Assembly (NCBI GenBank): GCA_009767595.1
Contig: VSDK01010371.1
Coordinates: 381,838-445,837 of the forward strand
Source of the DNA: Symbiodinium kawagutii
Taxonomy: Eukaryota; Sar; Dinophyceae; Suessiales; Symbiodiniaceae
Reading direction: 5' to 3'
Length of the DNA: 64,000 nucleotides
The position numbers and the translations under genes are program-made. How positions within the stretch are numbered: position 1 is the stretch's first letter; each line of letters begins with the position of its first letter. Under the pieces are notes generated by a model. That model searched no databases. It was not told the origin of the DNA and saw only the letters and a program-made list of their open reading frames with translations. This document shows positions 1 through 9,040 of the stretch, piece by piece.

Positions 1-1207
1 GCGCCCCCTGCCACTGGCGGTGAGGGATCGTCGGGGGTGGATGCTCCACCTAGACCGGCCCTCACTGTGGAGAACGTCAAGATGAATGCGGCGGACTCCA
101 TGAAGCTGCAGCTGTTCAAGACCAAGTTCTGCCATGCGTTCTGGGGGAAGATGGAGTGCGGCTTGGTCCTCTCAAGCGTGTCGGCTTGGGAGGTGGTCCA
201 GAAGAAACACGGTGAGACCAAGGGGGGCTACGTGCAAATGGTGCCGGGGCTTTTGGAAGCAGAAGCCGGGATCCACCCGTATGGTGCAGCTCACTGGACG
301 TCGGGCAGGGGAGCGCGTCTCCATGCAGCTCATCTTGGACGAGCCCCCGCAGCAGGCCTATGATCAGTGGATCAAAGATCGCATGGAGTTCTACAAGCGG
401 GTGGAACCCACAGCACCACTGAGAGACGAGGTCTTGGACCTGGACCCCAATGTGCGGGAGCGCCTCCGCTTCTCCGTCACGAATCAGCAGGGCCATGCCA
501 GCGACCTCCTTTGGTCGGTGCTGCTGAGCAATTCAGAGAAGGAGGGCCTGCTCAAGCTCCAGAAGGCTGCGGCCAAGTTTGTTGGATGCAGATGCCGCTG
601 GTTCAACGCCCTCATGTCCGAGGCCCCCGGGACAGCAAGGCCCGCTCGGAGGCACGCCTCCGCAAACATGTGGAATGCCGGAAGGAAGTGATTGGCTTCC
701 TCAAGAGCCTCGGCATCACCAAGGCACCTCAGGACACGGAGGAGTGGAAGATGATTTACAGGGAGATGGGAAGTTTCCTGGCTAGACCTTGCTGAATCAT
801 ACACCGGCCCCGGTCATGGATCTTCCAGTGGCTGCTGTCCATGACAGCAAAGACCACATGATGATGCGGGCAATTTGCGATGAGCGCATCACCTTGCCCC
901 TGAGCGCCTTCGCATCGTTCCCGAAGATTCACATCCAGCGGCAGAAGGAACTGGGTGCCAAATCGTTGCTCGACGTCAAGTGAACTGGCGATGCAACAAC
1001 GAGATTTGGTGGTGTGCCATTGCTGAACCCGGCACAGAGCCTGCACTTTATCGGAAACTTGGCTACTCTGAGGACCTCATCGCCAACCTGATGCTGACCG
1101 TCGCCAACCCCCCCGACGGTTCTGCGCCTTCGTGGAGTTGCATTTTGATGCTGTGTGAACTTGCTTTACTAGGGATGGTTACCCTTTTCCTGCCCCCCAC
1201 TATCTAA
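1..1207 (+). pseudogene. Decayed ORF cluster upstream of recombinase
   Basis: Protein-like text runs through several frames: frame 1 from 37 to about 290, frame 2 to about 600, frame 1 again to 783, then frame 3 at 789-983 and another frame to about 1,120. Stretches such as DPNVRERLRFSV and YRKLGYSEDLIANL read like former coding sequence, but each change of frame needs an indel. I do not recognise the product. It lies directly upstream of the recombinase remnant on the same strand, so it is probably an earlier part of the same retroelement. It could also be an unrelated captured gene. The 5' end is cut by the window edge. Confidence 0.4.
10..24 (+). repeat. Hairpin-core motif, copy 1 (degenerate)
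   Basis: GCCACTGGCGGTGAG differs by one base from the core at 7,221-7,235. The left flank has a C run and the right flank only GGG, and the copy is at the window edge, so no clear stem can be judged. Confidence 0.4.
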
Positions 1208-1232
1208 CTTAACCCTTAGTGGCTCAAACGAC

Positions 1233-3394
1233 ATGGCCCACCCACTCCCACCCTTGGTGTTACCGACACCTTTCGGTCGCGCCTTTGCGCTTCTCCCTGA
1301 CCATGTCATGCGTGGCCTCCTCAAGGCCGGCTTTTCCCCAGTTCAATCTGATGGGGAACTCATGGTGGAGATGTGCTTGACACAGGTGGACCCGTCCGAT
1401 GTTCACGGAGATGAGTTCCAGCATCTGGTTCAACTGGAGGACCTCACCCTGGGTTGGATCCAGAAACTGGTCCGGTACGATCCTTACTTTGACACTCTGG
1501 TGTCCTGCATCCTGGAGTCCCTTCCTCAACCCGTTGATGTTGCCGAAAGGACTGAGACCACTAAGGTCCTCAGCCATCTCTTGAAGATGGTCCCAGCGGG
1601 TAAACCCTCATGGAGATACTCTGACAACGAAGTTTCTTATGCCATCATGGACAGGGCAGCTTGGCAATCATGGCAGACCACCCCGGTGGTCATACCTTTG
1701 CCCGTGGCAAAATGGAGACACTGGAAACCCTCCAACATCAAAGACGAACAACCCACTACGCAACGACGCCTTGAACAAGAGCTTCGGGAGAAGTGGGCTA
1801 AGGTCCCCCCTGCATGTTTCATCTCATTGGGACGGGTGTGTTGGAGATCGTTGAACCGAGCACTGCAAGCCACCTGGAAGAGGGCGATCGCACAGATGTA
1901 CTGGTCCATCACTGCCACGGGGGGGATGCCCTCGGCGCCAGAGGCTTCCGTAAGCATCCCCCCTGCAGCGATCTCCTCCACAGCCTAGATCACCTCTTTG
2001 GTAGGAAGGGCCGCCTTACGTTGTGGTTTGGAGACAGTATCCACAAGGTCCTCCTGGATGGCCTTCTTCTTCTCCAAGAGATGGGCATACAGCGGTACGG
2101 GGCCCAAACCAGGACCGGGAGTTCCTCGACTTGTTGGGCGACACCCGCTTTCGCACTCTTCGCATCTACTGCTTAGGCCTGGAGGGTCTTCAAAGGCTGG
2201 GGTTCACAGCCATCCCTTGGACTGACCGGGATGTTCGTGACTTGTCAAATGAACTTCGATCTCAGGAAACCACCCCCCATAAGATCCAGCGGGTATGGGA
2301 TACACTTAAGTGGTTTCTGGCAGACCAAGACAGTCTCTGCCTACAAATCCAAGAAAGCTCCGGTCCCCCTCATTGCTCCTTGCTACTCCTTCACGGGCCG
2401 GGACTGGTGGTCCCCCCTGGCTAAGGCCTGGCAAAAAGATGGGGGAGATGGAGTACTTCAAAGAGGCAGACTACCTCATTCCTACTGTCAGCAAGGACTA
2501 CACGGGGCTCATTCCCCGCCCTTGCACTGCTGACCCTGCTCTTTGATGGCTGAAGAGCGCTCTTCACCGCCATGGGAGTCTGCCCCCGGAGTTCATCGCT
2601 CCTTTGAGCTGGCATAGCTTCAGGGTTTTCATCCCGGATTGCGCATATCAACTTGGCTTCCCTCGGGGCCAGAGACAGTACTTGGGCAACTGGACCACGG
2701 AGTCAACGGCCGACATCTACACCAGGGAGAAACGGAACGTGGTCCAAAAGGTTTGGAACCAGGTTGCTGAGCGTTCAGGCCTCATCCGGATGGATGGCCA
2801 CACCAGGGAGGTCAGGGTGGACCTTGACCACCCCGAGTGGGATGATGCTGGACCTTTGAAGTGGTTGGGGATGAACCCCTTGGGGAAACCCCCATTGACA
2901 CTCCACGACGCTGCCTGGAAGGGGCTCTCCACGATGAGGAGGCCAGCACGGGGTCCTTCTCCAAGTTGCTTGCCTCCTCTAAGCCTACTTCGTGCTCGGC
3001 ATGGGAGATCCCGCAGGATGACCAGGTCATTCCCCTTAGGGTGGTCTCGGCTACCCGCAAGTCTCGGAGCACCAACACCTTCACCATCCATCTCCTTGGA
3101 GTGGATGGTCGTGGCATCGGTTGTGGTTGGGAACCTCCCACCACAAAGGCTTTGGACCTCAAGGTTGATGACTACATTGCGGAGTTTGACTCCTATGCCA
3201 AATGTGGCCGTTGTTTCAAACACCACACTTTCCCCCCAGGCTGGGACACTGATGGAGCTGAACCTGAAATGGAGGCAGCGGAGGTCTCCTCCTTGACATC
3301 GGGATCAGACACGGATGATTCGGTGGACACAGCTTCGGAAGAGGAGAAGGTGCCTGCGAGGTCTTTGATGGAGGTGTCACTGCCTACTCATTAG
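1233..3394 (+). pseudogene. Tyrosine recombinase remnant of a DIRS/Ngaro-like retroelement
   Basis: The N-terminal part (1,233 to about 1,800, then other frames) is unrecognised. From about 2,100 a core-binding-like segment appears (TLRIYCLGLEGL, IPWTD, then RVWDTLKWF). The catalytic end is clear: HSFR with His at 2,613 and Arg at 2,622, Trp of LGNW at 2,691 and Tyr at 2,718. The spacing (23 residues Arg to Trp, 9 to Tyr) is that of tyrosine recombinases. A frameshift near 2,850 leads into a tail with CGRCFKHH and an acidic end, stopping at 3,394. Frameshifts near 1,800, 2,100, 2,400 and 2,850 and an in-frame TGA at 2,544 make it non-functional. This enzyme class replaces DDE integrase in DIRS-like retroelements. 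Whether it belonged to the element on its right or to a neighbouring copy is open. Confidence 0.7.
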
Positions 3395-3424
3395 GTGGTC
3401 ATTTTTCCTCCCCTGGGTGCGTCT

Positions 3425-3439
3425 GCCTCTGGCGGCGAG
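3425..3439 (+). repeat. Hairpin-core motif, copy 2
   Basis: GCCTCTGGCGGCGAG lies between CCTCCCCTGGG and CCTGGGGG, which pair only weakly. It is 93 bp upstream of the left direct repeat; the matching copy near the right repeat abuts it directly. Confidence 0.6.
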
Positions 3440-3531
3440 CCTGGGGGTTGGCAGTCCACTTGCTGGAATGGCACCAAGGCTGCCTGACATCCTTCGGTTT
3501 GGGTGATGTGGTGCCAGTCATCCGTTGGTGT

Positions 3532-3760
3532 GGGTTGGTCTGGATTGTCACCACCATCACTTATGTGGACTGAAGGTCCACAAACTTTTCGTTCAGAAGA
3601 TCTGACTTGAGGGTCAGACAGAACCAAGACAGAATCAAGCAGCAGCCACATTGGCACTTCTCTTAGCTCTGACAAAAGGAGGTGCTGGCTGTTGCATTGC
3701 GTGCAGTTAATTCCTAACCTCTAACTTCCGTAGGAACCTTTTCTATTGATTTGGGAACAC
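3532..3760 (+). repeat. Left terminal direct repeat of retroelement
   Basis: This 229-bp segment recurs at 8,585-8,813 with three substitutions (at 3,545, 3,658 and 3,712) and no gaps. It starts GGGTTGGTCTGGA and ends TTTGGGAACAC. It follows the recombinase remnant and precedes gag. High identity beside badly decayed ORFs suggests either recent insertion of an already defective copy or homogenisation between repeats. It has no TG...CA ends and no obvious tRNA primer-binding site downstream, so it need not be a classical LTR. Confidence 0.8.
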
Positions 3761-3829
3761 TTTTGCGATTGCTTGGAGCTTGCGTAGAGCAAGCAATGTG
3801 TTGCAAAATCATATGGCCAAAATGGTTCA

Positions 3830-3844
3830 CCTTTTTGGCTCAAG
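3830..3844 (+). other. Relic-like spliced-leader sequence
   Basis: CCTTTTTGGCTCAAG matches the last 15 bases of the dinoflagellate spliced leader (CCATTTTGGCTCAAG) at 14 positions. Just upstream, 3,816-3,825 reads GCCAAAATGG, an exact 10-base match to the reverse complement of the same leader. The two face each other and could form a short stem. The first ATG after the relic, at 3,897, is in frame with gag. This fits an element whose mRNA was trans-spliced and reverse-transcribed, although a short chance match is possible. Confidence 0.45.
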
Positions 3845-3896
3845 TTTGGTTGGGTGCCCACTTTGGTTGAGAAAAACCCACCCACCACTCCCTGAG

Positions 3897-5196
3897 ATGC
3901 CATTGGCAAAGCCTCCGGCGGCGGGGCCTGACACCATGGTTGCCTCAGTGGATAAACTGAGTCAGAACGTGAGGACCCTCATGGTCTCGAAGGAGATCCC
4001 CTGGCGGGTCATGCATAAGATGGCTGAGGATGGGTATGTCACGATGGATGACCTGGCTGACCGTTGGGACACGGCAGCCAATGCTAGGGAAAACTCTGTA
4101 GGAGACCTGGATTTTGCTAGCCCCGCTCATGGGGTGACCCAGGCCGAGGAACAGTTCATTGCCATGCGAATCTTCCAGTGTGTTAGGCATGCGAAAACCT
4201 TTGTCTCTGTCAACCCCACCTCCACACTGGGGGCTACTCCGGGTCCATCGTTGGGATCCGCTTCCTCGTCCGGGATGGAAGCCGTGTGTGACAGGAAGCA
4301 GCTCCTAAAGGACTGGGATGTGAAGGTCAAACAGGCGAGGCCCAGACTGCACCTCCAAGGGTCGGACACCTACCTCAAACACCAGTACAAGTTTTGTTCC
4401 AAGGGGGAGATTGGTTGGTTCCCCATCAAACTCATCATCTCGGCCCTTCCTGACATGGATGAACGCCCGTTGAAGACGCGGCGCAAGATCACCCTGAACG
4501 GGTGGGATCGTGAAGATGAGGAGGAAGAGAGACGCAACCCGTCCACACGGGATCAGTTACAGAGGGCCCACCAGGTTTTCCGGAACACCCTCTTGATGTG
4601 CATGAATGCCTTCCCGCAATTTGCGGTGTTCGATGCGTCCTACGAGGACCTTGGAACTGTGGTATGCTTGGTTTTGGGGAAAAGACATTGCGGAGCGGAA
4701 ACCCCCTCCTTCAGAACAGGTCCTTATGTATGCGGAACGGAACGCATGGAGAGAGATCCACAACAAGGTGTTCGAGGGAAAGACCCTCAAAACTGCTATG
4801 GAGGAGATGAAGCAGGACACTCTGTTCTGGACCAGGGAGGTCTACGAACGCCTTCAGTCAAAATCGGAGAAGGGATCTCCCGTGAAGCCAACCAAGGGCA
4901 AAGGAAAACAACAAGGGGGCAAGTCACCATCTTGGACTCCCCAACAACCTCAATGGCAGAAGCCTCGACAGGACAAGGGATCCAAAGGCAAATCGAAGGG
5001 ACAATCCAAGTCCAAGAGCCCAAGTTGGCCGAGCAATTGGGCACGCACTACTCCCAAGGGGATGCAATTCTGCCGGGATCACCTGTTGCACGGAAAGTGC
5101 CCAGGCAACTGTGGACGATCTCATGGATGTCCCGTGCTCAAGGATGGGTGGATTTGCAATGGCAACCACCATCCAGATCAGTGCCCTAACAAGTGA
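3897..5196 (+). pseudogene. Gag-like protein with C-terminal Cys/His knuckle, one frameshift
   Basis: The ATG at 3,897 is the first after the spliced-leader-like relic and is in frame. The reading frame stays open to about 4,655, then the sense shifts frame (ELWYAWFWGKDIAER) and ends at a TGA at 5,194-5,196. The N-terminal half is mixed and soluble. The C-terminal third is Lys/Ser/Gln-rich (KGKGKQQGGKSPSW), as expected for nucleic-acid binding. It ends with a Cys/His cluster: CRDHLLHGKC, then CGRSHGC, CNGNHH and a final Cys. Position, basic tail and zinc-knuckle-like end argue for gag. I cannot assign a capsid fold by eye. The single frameshift suggests this ORF decayed less than pol. Confidence 0.6.
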
Positions 5197-5206
5197 TGGG
5201 CCCATT

Positions 5207-5253
5207 GGGATGGGGGTGTGCGTCAGCCTCTGGCGGCGAGCGCCCCCACTCCC
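5207..5253 (+). repeat. Hairpin element, copy 3
   Basis: The left arm at 5,207-5,216 (GGGATGGGGG) pairs with 5,243-5,253 (CCCCCACTCCC) with a one-base bulge. The loop carries the core GCCTCTGGCGGCGAG at 5,226-5,240. It lies 10 bp after the gag stop, between gag and pol. Confidence 0.75.
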
Positions 5254-5439
5254 TTGGCACCGCGCCCATGGAAGATGGGTGGAGTATCGGCCGAGAGCCG
5301 TGACTCACTATGGCAACCAATCTCGTGGCAACCGCCCACACAATTTTCTCACCCGAGTGGTGACGGCACCACTCACGCAAGTGGATCTCATCCTCCATTG
5401 ACGGATGAGGGGCACAGTCAGATGGATGCTGCCCTGAAT

Positions 5440-6240
5440 GTTGAAGAGGATTCGAAATCCATCCTCTCCCGGGCTTGCCCGTGGACTAGTGCTCTTCCGG
5501 AGCGACTCCATCACAGGCTTCTCTGGGAACCCAAGGCTTCCTCATGGTTTCCCCAGGACAGACCTGTCATTCTGGTATTGTATGCTGGATTAGACGATGA
5601 TATTTCTCTCCGAGCTCACATGACCTCAGTCACTCCCCAATGGCCGTGCACCATAGTGGAGATTGACAACAAACGACCAGGCAGGGAGGTAGACCATGAC
5701 ATGCTTCGGGATGAACCTTACGCCTCTATTTGCAAGGCAGCCCTGGAGGGCCGGCTCAAAGCTGTTCTGGGGGGGTCCCAACTGTAGGACCTGGAGCATC
5801 TTGAGATGGTTCCCCAGCCCCTGTTCCAGTTCGAGGTCGACATAGGAGAGCAATTTTGGGTTCTCCCATCTCTTTCACAATCTGACCAATCTGACACAGA
5901 TGATGACAGTGTCCTATTGCTTCGCCAGATGGTCATTCAGGCGATGGCACATGATGTAGCCCAACGAGCTCAGGACCCTGCACCGGGCTTACTGCTGGAA
6001 CACCCTGAAGACCCTGCTCTTTGCTCAAGCTCTCCGCACGGGAAGCGATGTTCCTCTATCTGGAATGTTCCTCTTTTTCGATACTGGTCAAAACAATTGG
6101 GACTCAACTGGATCAGTTTTGATCAATGTCAACTGGGCCAGCAGGCAGTGAAATCCACTACCCTGGCCACCAACCTTGAGTTGAACCATTGGCAAGAACT
6201 CCGGTGTGATCATGGTACCCACGACCGGCCATCTTCTACG
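5440..6240 (+). pseudogene. Cytosine-methyltransferase-like module of the retroelement polyprotein
   Basis: Motifs appear in the order of cytosine-C5 methyltransferases. A SAM-site-like LVLYAG lies at 5,572-5,589 and an acidic strand VEID at 5,656-5,667. GPNCRTWS, equivalent to the PC loop, has Cys at 5,783 and is read one frame away after a run of seven G. LLEHPEDP near 5,992-6,015 stands where ENV is expected. FDQCQLG followed by KSTTLATNL (6,118-6,177) recalls the KPT..TN end of phage-type cytosine methylases. At least two frameshifts lie between 5,769 and 5,930. If active in intact relatives it would methylate DNA cytosines. Capture of such enzymes by dinoflagellate retrotransposons has been reported. 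The assignment is by motif order only. Confidence 0.55.
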
Positions 6241-6779
6241 AAATCTTCCGACCTGAGTCGGTATCCCCCTGCTATGATGCAGGGCATCACTAAGGCCTTA
6301 CTCGAGACAGATGCAATCCAGGGACGACGGCCCCCTCATGGCCGCTCTATGGACATCAAGGACCGGCCTGTCACCAAGCCTCAGGCCCCGATGATGTCCT
6401 TGGAGGATGATCCAATCCAAGTTCAGATCGGCTTTCGCACCAGACCGATTCGGGATGGCGGAGGGAAGCCCTCCTTGGGCAGATGCCCTCCACACAGACG
6501 TATCCCCAGCAGATTTGCGCCCTTGGAACAGGACCTGGGGCCTTTCATTGATCACTGCACACCTTTGGTGATGAAATCGTTGGATGACCCGGGCAAGGTC
6601 CATCCCTTTCCTGAACAATCCCTGCGGCATCTCCGTTTCCACCTTGCTACCATCATTCAGATGCCACCTGATCTACAAGAGCATGTTGAGACCGGTCAAC
6701 CCTTTCATCTCGATCTTCTTCATCACTTGGCTGTGGCTGTGGGTGATCCAGATTCTGACTACCCACTGACCCTTAAACA

Positions 6780-7641
6780 AGGAGTTCCCCTGGGTGTCGC
6801 CCACCCCACTCTTCGATCGCCGGGAATCTGGCCAACCAAGGAAGAGCTGGCCGGTGAGGACCTTGACACCCCGGACTTTCCCGATCTGCAAGGACGGGAC
6901 AACTACCCCTCAGCCAAGGACTTTACTCAGGAAATCTTGAAAACCTTTGAAGAGGAGAAGGCTCTCGACATGGTCTCTGGACCCCACACTGCGAAAGAGG
7001 CAGCAGACCTCTGCGGTTGTGCCCCTGGAGACCTCTGCCCAGGACCTATGGCAGCAATAGATGAGGGGGATAAGGTTCGAAGCATCTATGATGGGTTGTG
7101 GGGGGGGCCAATGCACACATCCAGAATCACACGTTGGAGAGGACTACTGCGCCCACGGTGCTGGACCGCGTCCAATGTATACAATGGCTTCAATCATGGG
7201 ACCACTGTGGGGTTCCATCAGCCTCTGGCGGTGAGACCCCACAGTGGTCTCCACCGTCCTCTGAAAAACCTCCTTCTACTCAAGGCTGATGTGACCAAAG
7301 CTCACCGGAGAGTGAAGGTTCTTCCCAAAGACTGGCGCTATCAGGTTGCCCAAATCCAAGAGCAGTGGTGGATCAACAAGGTTGGCACCTATGGCATGGC
7401 CAGTGCACAACTCTACTGGGGGCGACTGGCGGCTCTACTGCTCCGGCTTCTCTACCATTTGGTACCGGCTGTGGATTGGGGGTATGTCTTCGTTGATGAC
7501 TTCTGTTGGATCCTTCGCTCCAGCCGGGCACCTCGCCACACCATTCTTCTCCTTGGCATTTTGTTGGCCGTGGGTACTCCCCTGAGTTGGAAGAAGACCA
7601 AGTTGGCACTGATCAATTTGTGGCTTGGCTTCCAAAATTGA
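6780..7641 (+). pseudogene. Reverse transcriptase domain
   Basis: Fingers text (GPMAAIDEGDKVRSIYDG, then NHTLERTTAPTVLD in another frame) leads to a motif-A-like KADVTKAHRRVKV with Asp at 7,288. Next comes WWINKVGTYGMASAQLYW (motif B region) and the catalytic YVFVDDF with the Asp pair at 7,495-7,500. Thumb text continues past a frameshift near 7,636 into PRGPIVTMGPGK and ALGRISWATT. Frameshifts sit at a run of eight G (7,100-7,107) and within the hairpin at 7,201-7,248, so this copy is dead. FVDD instead of YxDD and a downstream RNase H without DDE integrase fit the tyrosine-recombinase retroelement class. Confidence 0.8.
7201..7248 (+). repeat. Hairpin element, copy 4 (perfect 13-bp stem) inside RT
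   Basis: The arm 7,201-7,213 (ACCACTGTGGGGT) is perfectly complementary to 7,236-7,248. The 22-base loop holds the core GCCTCTGGCGGTGAG at 7,221-7,235. The RT reading frame is in one phase before it (ERTTAPTVLD) and another after it (LLKADVTKAH). This is consistent with insertion of the hairpin into the coding sequence. Confidence 0.85.
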
Positions 7642-8500
7642 CCCTCGAGGACCCATTGTGACTATGGGACCTGGTAAGCACGAAGTGGTGATGGCACTTC
7701 TCCAACAACTTGCTGCAGGGACGGCCTTCACCTCCAAGGAAATTGAGAAGGCCCTGGGCCGAATTAGCTGGGCCACTACCATCTGTCCGATGACACGGTC
7801 ATTCCTTCAACCCTTTTGGGCCTGGAAGGTTGCTTGCAAAACTAAAGGCTGTCCTGCAAAGATCATTCGCCACCTGGCTTCCCTACTCCTGGCCATCTTC
7901 TCCAAGCCCTTTGTTCACCCTTCTCCATACAGAGCTCACTCTGCCTGGTGGGGAGCTAGTGATGCAAGCGCCTCCTCACATGGAGAAGTTTACATTGGAG
8001 GATGGCTCACTGCAATCAAGACTCTCCGAACAAAGACCAGGTTCTTTGGTTTCAGCTTCAAGTTCTCCCTTCTCAACATGCTTGGGCGTTCAAGGATGGT
8101 GACCCCAGCCGCCGCATTGCTGCGTTGGAGATGTTTGGAACTTTGCTCCTCACATCTCTCCTCATTTCTCGACGGTCACCAGGTTCCATCAACCTCCCAC
8201 TGGAGCTTGTCACCGACAACCAAGGCAACGCCTATTCCTTGCTTAGTGGGAAAGCCAAACAACTACCGGGTTCTGCCTTCTTGATGCAGATTGTGCTCCT
8301 CTTGTCTGACTCGGGGGCACACCTATGCCCCTCACATCGAAAACGTGATCTCAATCAATGGGCTGATGATCTCACACATCCACATCCTGAAGGCATTTCT
8401 CGTCATCTACAACTCGATCTAGCCTTCGTAGTTTTACCCTTTTGCCAGCCATTCTTGCAGATTGGCCTTCTTCCTTTTAATGCTCACCTATGTTCCTGTC
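7625..8500 (+). pseudogene. RNase H domain of retroelement polyprotein
   Basis: The thumb/connector (SFLQPFWAWKVACK) is followed by WWGASDASASSHGEVYIGGWL-type text with Asp at 7,961, the first RNase H strand. After a frameshift near 8,030 come RRIAALEMFGTLLL with the catalytic Glu, LVTDNQGN with Asp at 8,215, and LNQWADDLTHP, the usual closing motif in this element type. After this no further enzyme is visible before the direct repeat. The reading frame runs on to 8,658 inside the repeat, but the text there is not protein-like. Confidence 0.7.
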
Positions 8501-8568
8501 GATGGAGACGGGTGAGTGTGGCTGGGTTTTGCTGGTGGTTCCAGTGTTCGGACTTCGTCCCTGCGTCT

Positions 8569-8583
8569 GCCTCTGGCGGCGAG
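8569..8583 (+). repeat. Hairpin-core motif, copy 5
   Basis: GCCTCTGGCGGCGAG lies immediately before the right direct repeat, preceded by the same GCGTCT as copy 2. Flanks TCCCT and GGGGG could form only a short stem. Confidence 0.6.
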
Positions 8584-8584
8584 G

Positions 8585-8813
8585 GGGTTGGTCTGGACTG
8601 TCACCACCATCACTTATGTGGACTGAAGGTCCACAAACTTTTCGTTCAGAAGATCTGACTTGAGGGTCAGACAGAACCAAGACAGAATCAAGCAGCAGCC
8701 ACATTGGCACCTCTCTTAGCTCTGACAAAAGGAGGTGCTGGCTGTTGCATTGCGTGCAGTTAACTCCTAACCTCTAACTTCCGTAGGAACCTTTTCTATT
8801 GATTTGGGAACAC
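8585..8813 (+). repeat. Right terminal direct repeat of retroelement
   Basis: This is the partner of 3,532-3,760, offset by exactly 5,053 bp, with 226 of 229 bases identical. The match stops abruptly at GAACAC; the following bases (ATCAATG versus TTTTGCG) are unrelated. Confidence 0.8.
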
Positions 8814-9040
8814 ATCAATGTCTTCTTTGCTGGTGTTTTTCTACCCCAAGCAACGCATGGCCTCAGGCGACACGGGGGTACATTGAAAGGGCTGGATTTT
8901 GGAGCTATCCGCCCGGGGCACTCCCAGCTGACTCCAGACCTGCCTGTCCCAGCTCAGGTGCTTCCGAATCTCGTGGCATCGGTGCGGGTTCGTTTACCAC
9001 AAGGCCGTGTGGCAGACGATCCCCGTCCGTGGCTTTGAAA
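8814..9040 (+). other. GC-rich flank with open frames, origin unclear
   Basis: Two overlapping frames stay open for about 80 codons and base composition is GC-rich like coding DNA, but no family is recognisable. It may be the interrupted target of the retroelement or the end of an older copy. Confidence 0.25.

Larger units (their letters stand above)
3532..8813 (+). mobile_element. Retroelement with methyltransferase-like domain, RT and RNase H
   Basis: The unit is 5,282 bp and flanked by near-identical 229-bp direct repeats. The order is repeat, gag, methyltransferase-like module, reverse transcriptase, RNase H, repeat. All coding parts carry frameshifts, so this copy cannot move by itself. 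No integrase or recombinase lies between RNase H and the right repeat, while a tyrosine recombinase remnant sits just left of the left repeat. The likely family order is gag-MT-RT-RH-YR with the YR deleted here. Alternatively the copies are arranged in tandem and share one repeat. RT and RNase H residues resemble DIRS-like elements of dinoflagellates more than Ty1/copia or Ty3/gypsy; this is judged by eye. Confidence 0.75.

Noticed and set aside
2544..2546. In-frame TGA in the recombinase as possible UGA recoding
   Set aside because: The same gene has several frameshifts, so simple decay is the better explanation.
3532..3760. Classical LTR of a Ty3/gypsy or Ty1/copia element
   Set aside because: No TG..CA ends, no primer-binding site next to it, and no DDE integrase in the unit.
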